DNA from: Drosophila pseudoobscura
Taxonomy: Eukaryota > Arthropoda > Insecta > Diptera > Drosophilidae
DNA length: 64,000 nucleotides
Direction of reading: 5' to 3'
Assembly (NCBI RefSeq): GCF_009870125.1
Contig: NC_046683.1
Location: forward strand, 41,927,869-41,991,868
How positions within the stretch are numbered: the first letter of the stretch is position 1; each line of letters starts with the position of its first letter. The position numbers and the translations under genes were made by a program. Of this stretch, positions 59,924 through 64,000 are shown in pieces. A model generated the notes under the pieces. It ran no database searches and was not told the DNA's origin. It saw only the letters and a list, made by a program, of their open reading frames with translations.

Positions 59924-61199
59924 AAACGAGGCCCGATTGCCGCTGCCACCATTTAAGGCTGTCGTTCAATTAACTCTGGCTCACTAATTCCATTAAAAGT
60001 TTTATGGGGATTATAAATCACCGATTTCGATGCTACATCCCGATCCGAGCCGAGAAAAGTCAATAGAACTCTGTTGATCCATCTAATTAATAGATCCTAT
60101 TCGTATACGTGTGCGTATTCGTATTCGTATTCGTATTCATAGTATTCCCATTCGAGTTTCGAGTTTACGAGTTGTTTATTTAATAATTTATCTGAGTTTT
60201 CCGCAACGATCAGTCCGGTCAACGCTAAGCGGGTTTTTTCTGTCTTGTTAGCATTTTGTGTGTAGAAAAGCTAAAAATAGCCAATGGAATATACATACGA
60301 GTACAATTAAAAATTCAACAGATTTCGTCCAGCTGGGGTCCAGCTTAAGCCGCGCCAAGGGCAACCAACGACTGAGAAGTGTGTCAGTCAGCAACATGGA
60401 GAAGGCAACATTCCCTTCACGTATCCATGGACTAGATATAACAATAGAATTACAAATGATTCTATCAATCGGAGTTATTGAAAACTCTATAGAAAAATTA
60501 GCTTAACTTTTAGTGAGAACAGAAACAGGTATCGTTTAAGGTGGTACATTCGTTGTACTATCCGTAGAACTACTGTTGGTCGAAATAGGTGGACATGGGA
60601 ACTGGAGCTATTTATGTGGGAAATCAGATAAAATACAAACCATTACTGCCAATAATACGAGAGATGAGCCATCCCCCATGCCCATGCCAGACACCTTTAC
60701 CCATCCAACGAAACATGGTATATATGAATGAAACATTGATGATCTGATCCGATCAATCGGATTGGGAATCATTCAAATAATTCCGTTACGCTTCTGCTGC
60801 CAGCAACGGCACTGTCACTGACGCTAACGCTGACTCTGACTCTGACTCTGAAGCTGAAGCTAAAGCAGTCGGCGAAGACGCCCCGCGGAGCGAGAAGATA
60901 GTCAAAAGACAAATCGAAGACACTTGCTCCACTTCTGCTTACATACGGCGCAGACTGCGCGACTCCACTGCTGTCTCACTGCCGTCACTCTGCCTTGGCT
61001 CTGAGTCTCTCGCACTGGCACACTGTGACGCCGGGAGAGGATGAGGTTGAGGCGTGAGAGAGTGGCAGCGCGTGCGCGTCTCTGCGGGGTACAGTTAGAC
61101 AGACATGCGCCAATACTAATTCTTTGATTAAAGAGTGTGACAGTGTGCGTGTGCTTTGTGTGGTCCAGCGACGCGTGCGGCGCATGCGCAGCGTTTTTG
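59924..61199. other. Intergenic stretch
   Basis: No supported gene. It contains an ATTCGT run (60,116-60,138), GACTCT/GAAGCT repeats (60,830-60,862) and GC-rich sequence with many short CGCGTGCGC-like words (61,060-61,190). Confidence 0.4.
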
Positions 61200-61395
61200 T
61201 ATACCCTGCACTCGAAGAGCATATTAGGGTACATCAGATTTGTGTAACAGCCTGAAGGAAGCACTATCCGAATCTGGATATGATCGGATCTTTATTATAG
61301 CTAGAATGAAGTAAACGATTTCCATTTGTAGAGTTCCCTGCGCTCACACTCTTCCTCGAAGAGCGTGCGCCCCCTGGCAGAGTGAGCGGCGTTTA
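61200..61395 (+). mobile_element. Degenerate DINE-1 5' fragment
   Basis: TATACCCTGCACTCGAAGAG..AGGGTACATCAGATTTGTGTAACAG..GAAGGAAGC parallels the known 5' end of DINE-1. It is followed by an internal piece (GAATCTGGATATGATCGG..TTTATTATAGC) matching the late part of the element at about 26,070-26,110. The middle is deleted and no 3' hairpin is found. Confidence 0.5.
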
Positions 61396-61706
61396 CGTAC
61401 AATTACGTATAAAGTACATAAGCTAGATAAATTATAAGCTTACATATATCTTTATGCATCTATGCCGACTGAGTACGAGGTATTAGTATAGTCGTGGACG
61501 TGTGTCGCGAATCACAACCGACCGACTGGTTTTATTTTTGTCGATTGATTGTGTTGTTTTTATATACTGATTTGATCTCCATCTTCGTATCCATCTAGCA
61601 CACGGTAACAGGTAACAGGCGATGGCTGGGATAGGGTTTTTACCGCTTCATGTCTTTCTACTCCTCTCCTAATCTAATATCTGTTTAGTAAAAGTATGTA
61701 TGTAAA

Positions 61707-61896
61707 TATACCCTTGCAGAAGAGGGTGCTATGACTGTCATGGTGTCACAGAGTGATTATGGTATATGGATAACTGTATCATATATTTATGCACACATAT
61801 TGTATCATAGATCAACATTTTGTAATTTGATTAATTTTGTAAAATTTACAATATCCTACTCGTGTCTCTCATCATTCGTCCGGTGTGCAAGGGTAT
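61707..61896. mobile_element. Small element with inverted ends, DINE-like
   Basis: TATACCCTTGCA at 61,707 faces TGCAAGGGTAT at 61,886-61,896, giving a ~190-bp unit with 11-bp inverted ends. The end sequence is like the subterminal repeats of Helentron-derived elements. It could be the remains of the fragment just upstream. Confidence 0.4.
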
Positions 61897-63311
61897 CAAA
61901 TGCCTCGGCTCCCGAAAACCGAATGCCTGCCTTTCTGGGTATCGATTGTGTTGTTTCGATCCCATCATAATTTGCACCTGCACGAGAATCGCACTCGCAA
62001 ATTAGCTGTGGGGGAAACGTCGAGGCTGAAGAACGGATGGCAAAACAGTCAAAGCAAAAAGTGTATGCACCACACAATGAAAACAAAGAACTCGTTCCCC
62101 CAAGGGGGAATTTGCGACATGAAATATTTTCTAGATTTACAGATCTGCAACAATATCACTCATCTAGAAACCACAGAGTTACTTGGATGGAAATCGGTCA
62201 AAAGTCTACTTAAAGTGGGAACTTAAAGGCGGGACACTGATGGCAAATAATTATTATTTAGACTTCGAATTTAGCTTAGAATTCCGAAAACTCCCTAGGC
62301 TTCAGGATAAAATTGGCGAGCAGTTGATGATAGAAGCTCTGATACAGTGGAAACAAAAGCGAAAAGGGAAAAACTTAGAGAGCCTATAGCTTGCCAAATT
62401 GGAATAATTAAAAAAAAAATAAGCACCGAATCAATCGTCAATCACAAAAGCGGTCATGAGACTTCTATGCGGCACTGTAGACGTCAGGCCATATGTCCAA
62501 TGAGAAGAAAACACGTTTGACCATTAACGATGGCTGACTTTCATTAGATAGATGGCCAAAATCCAGTTCCCCTTCTCCATTACTGAGTGGGTGCCATAGG
62601 TAGCATCATCATCATCATCGTCATCATCGGACACAAGCCCGAATCTAAATCCGAGTTCTATTTGGATCCAAGCTGGCTGAGATCAGAGACATTTCCGCTT
62701 ACTTAGGCGCAACAATTTAAAAATTGACAGCTCCGCGATTGCCAATTAATCTTTTTATACCAATCCCCCCCAATCCGAAGCCGATTGCGAATGCGAATGA
62801 GGAGAGGAGAACTGAATCAGATGGCAGAAACCCATAAACCAAATCCAGATAAATTGCTATAAATGTCTTTTCGAGTCAAGTTCATAAATTAGCTCGAATC
62901 AATATCGAGAGAGGCCACAAACCAGAAGAAGTCAGATTCTGGTTTCCCATTCTCCCAGTGCATTGAAGTAGACTTTTTTGGGGGGGAACTTCGTGCCCCC
63001 ACAAAGTCCTGTCATACGATACTGTACGTGGCATAGCCTTACACCCCCTTCTAATAAAAAGACCAGAGCAAATAATATTCTTTGTGTAACTCTGTTTTCC
63101 TCTGCCACTGTAATAGATATCGATACAGGGTGGAGGAAACCAGCTCTGAGCGTTTAATTGGTAGCTAGATGGCATCTCTCAATTCAACAGGGCTATAACA
63201 CAGGACTGCAGCATCTTTCAGATCTCGGTGAGCCAGGCTGTTGAAACCAAAGCTGCAACAAACATTTAAGGCTGAATGATTTACTACTAAAAAGTCAAAG
63301 TCAGAACTCAC
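61897..63311. other. Intergenic stretch between paralogues
   Basis: No supported gene. A 49-codon frame from the ATG at 62,240 to 62,389 looks less simple than average but has no other support. A CATCATCATCATCG repeat lies near 62,605. Confidence 0.4.
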
Positions 63312-63650
63312 TCAGAAACGCAAATACTGATACTCTGCCGGTCCGAGCCAAGAAAAAATGATTTCGTAAAACTTTTCAGTGCACAGCACGTTATGGACGA
63401 TCAGTGCAACGTATACAAAGCTAAACATATAATCCCAGTCTTCAGGTTGCAGCCGATTGGCCCGATTCCCGAGCTCATTCTCCACACCCTCAGGCACAGG
63501 CACACGCACAGGCACAGGCAGAGGCACAGGAACAAGAACAGGAACACCCACATCCTCATCTTCTTCTTCCTCCTGTACGACAACAGCTGGATTCATTGTC
63601 TTCATCAGGACGTAGATAATTGCAGCACATACGATTTCAAACATATCCAT
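63312..63650 (-). CDS. Small acidic protein with hydrophobic ends (paralogue B)
   Basis: 112 residues with ATG at 63,650; the upstream in-frame codons include only a TTG. An N-terminal hydrophobic helix (about 4-16) leads to an acidic run (VVVQEEEEDEDVG). A Val-Pro dipeptide repeat (VPVLVPVPLPVPVRVPVP) follows, then a hydrophobic C-terminal segment (MFSFVYVALIVHNVL) and a KFYEIIFSWLGPAEY end. The acidic start and the C-terminal motif match the product of 59,013-59,360 on the same strand, so I infer an old local duplication. The Val-Pro repeat is specific to this copy. A GTGAGT follows the TGA directly and could be a donor for a 3' UTR intron. Function unknown. Confidence 0.58.
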   Translation of the reverse strand: MDMFEIVCAAIIYVLMKTMNPAVVVQEEEEDEDVGVPVLVPVPLPVPVRVPVPEGVENELGNRANRLQPEDWDYMFSFVYVALIVHNVLCTEKFYEIIFSWLGPAEYQYLRF

Positions 63651-64000
63651 TCTGAGCAATTGGTAAGCGCAAATGAATTTTTGAATTTGTCACAAATTAA
63701 GCCAAAGGCCTCTCGTTTTTCGTTTATCGTTTATTTTCACAGAAATGAGAGTACTAGCCTACTGGTGCTACAACTTAAACTGAAAACATCCTGTGCGGAT
63801 CCTACGTACGTTCATAACCCCACACACATCTAACAAAGAAGAAACCCGTCGAAATGATGAGGCCTCCTTATTTCGCCTTCAATTCCATTCCATTCCTTTC
63901 AAGATTGTTATTCCATAAGGGCTAAGAAATAAGGGGCAGACGCAGTGGAGCAGTGGATGGATACGTCGATTGTTCAAGGATGTGTTACAAACACATGGCA
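63651..64000. other. Right window edge, no supported gene
   Basis: Upstream DNA of paralogue B. No core promoter motif is clear and no other gene is seen. Confidence 0.35.

Noticed and set aside
60258..60506. 82-codon plus-strand frame
   Set aside because: It is ordinary AT-rich intergenic composition, with no domain and no hydrophobic pattern like its neighbours.
62240..62389. 49-codon plus-strand frame
   Set aside because: It reads like a protein for a short distance but has no supporting context. The longer version upstream has only a TTG start.

Overview
The window is animal nuclear DNA from a Drosophila-type genome. The reasons are short phased introns with GT/AG borders, glutamine, alanine and asparagine tracts in the proteins, DINE-1 (Helentron-associated) repeats, and three recognisable gene families: Mks1, an RR-1 cuticular protein resembling Cpr11A, and an SHB-family SH2 adaptor. 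Mks1 and Cpr11A are, from memory, both X-linked in D. melanogaster, so Muller element A is a reasonable inference. The form of DINE-1 and the many TACGAGTA octamers look like the obscura group to me; that is an inference only.

Layout. Positions 1-14,925 are a recent tandem duplication without a supportable host gene: a large unit (521-7,380 and 8,429-13,848, then a truncated third copy at 14,571-14,925) separated by arrays of a ~361-bp repeat. Each full unit carries a DINE-1 element on the minus strand. Only the first copy also carries a 1.43-kb, 5'-truncated non-LTR retrotransposon with a 7-bp target-site duplication. Positions 15,293-20,745 hold five coding exons of a very large SHB-like SH2 adaptor on the plus strand, followed by a ~2.75-kb AT-rich 3' UTR ending near paired AATAAA signals at 23,488-23,499. 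A third DINE-1 copy, in the opposite orientation, lies at 25,194-26,301.

The minus strand at 27,186-28,766 carries the last three exons of an unrecognised acidic, low-complexity protein with two charged helical motifs. Its 5' exons are not identified, and the following ~19 kb (28,767-47,900) holds only simple repeats, a degenerate ~80-bp minisatellite and scattered octamers; it is probably intron or intergenic DNA. Mks1, a ciliary transition-zone B9 protein, occupies 48,498-50,615 (+). It is followed by a possible 41-codon membrane micro-ORF and then by a four-exon RR-1 cuticular protein gene on the minus strand (51,583-53,473) with a TATA box.

The right end (59-63.7 kb) contains two minus-strand paralogous small proteins with hydrophobic ends and an acidic middle (59,013-59,360 and 63,312-63,650). 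A third small membrane ORF (59,693-59,923, +) lies head-to-head with the first. I do not recognise this cluster; it is the best candidate here for something undescribed. Degenerate DINE-1-like fragments lie between the two paralogues.

The genes have no operon-like relationship. Each appears to be an independent transcription unit: signalling adaptor, cytoskeletal or scaffold candidate, cilium assembly, cuticle, and unknown small membrane proteins.
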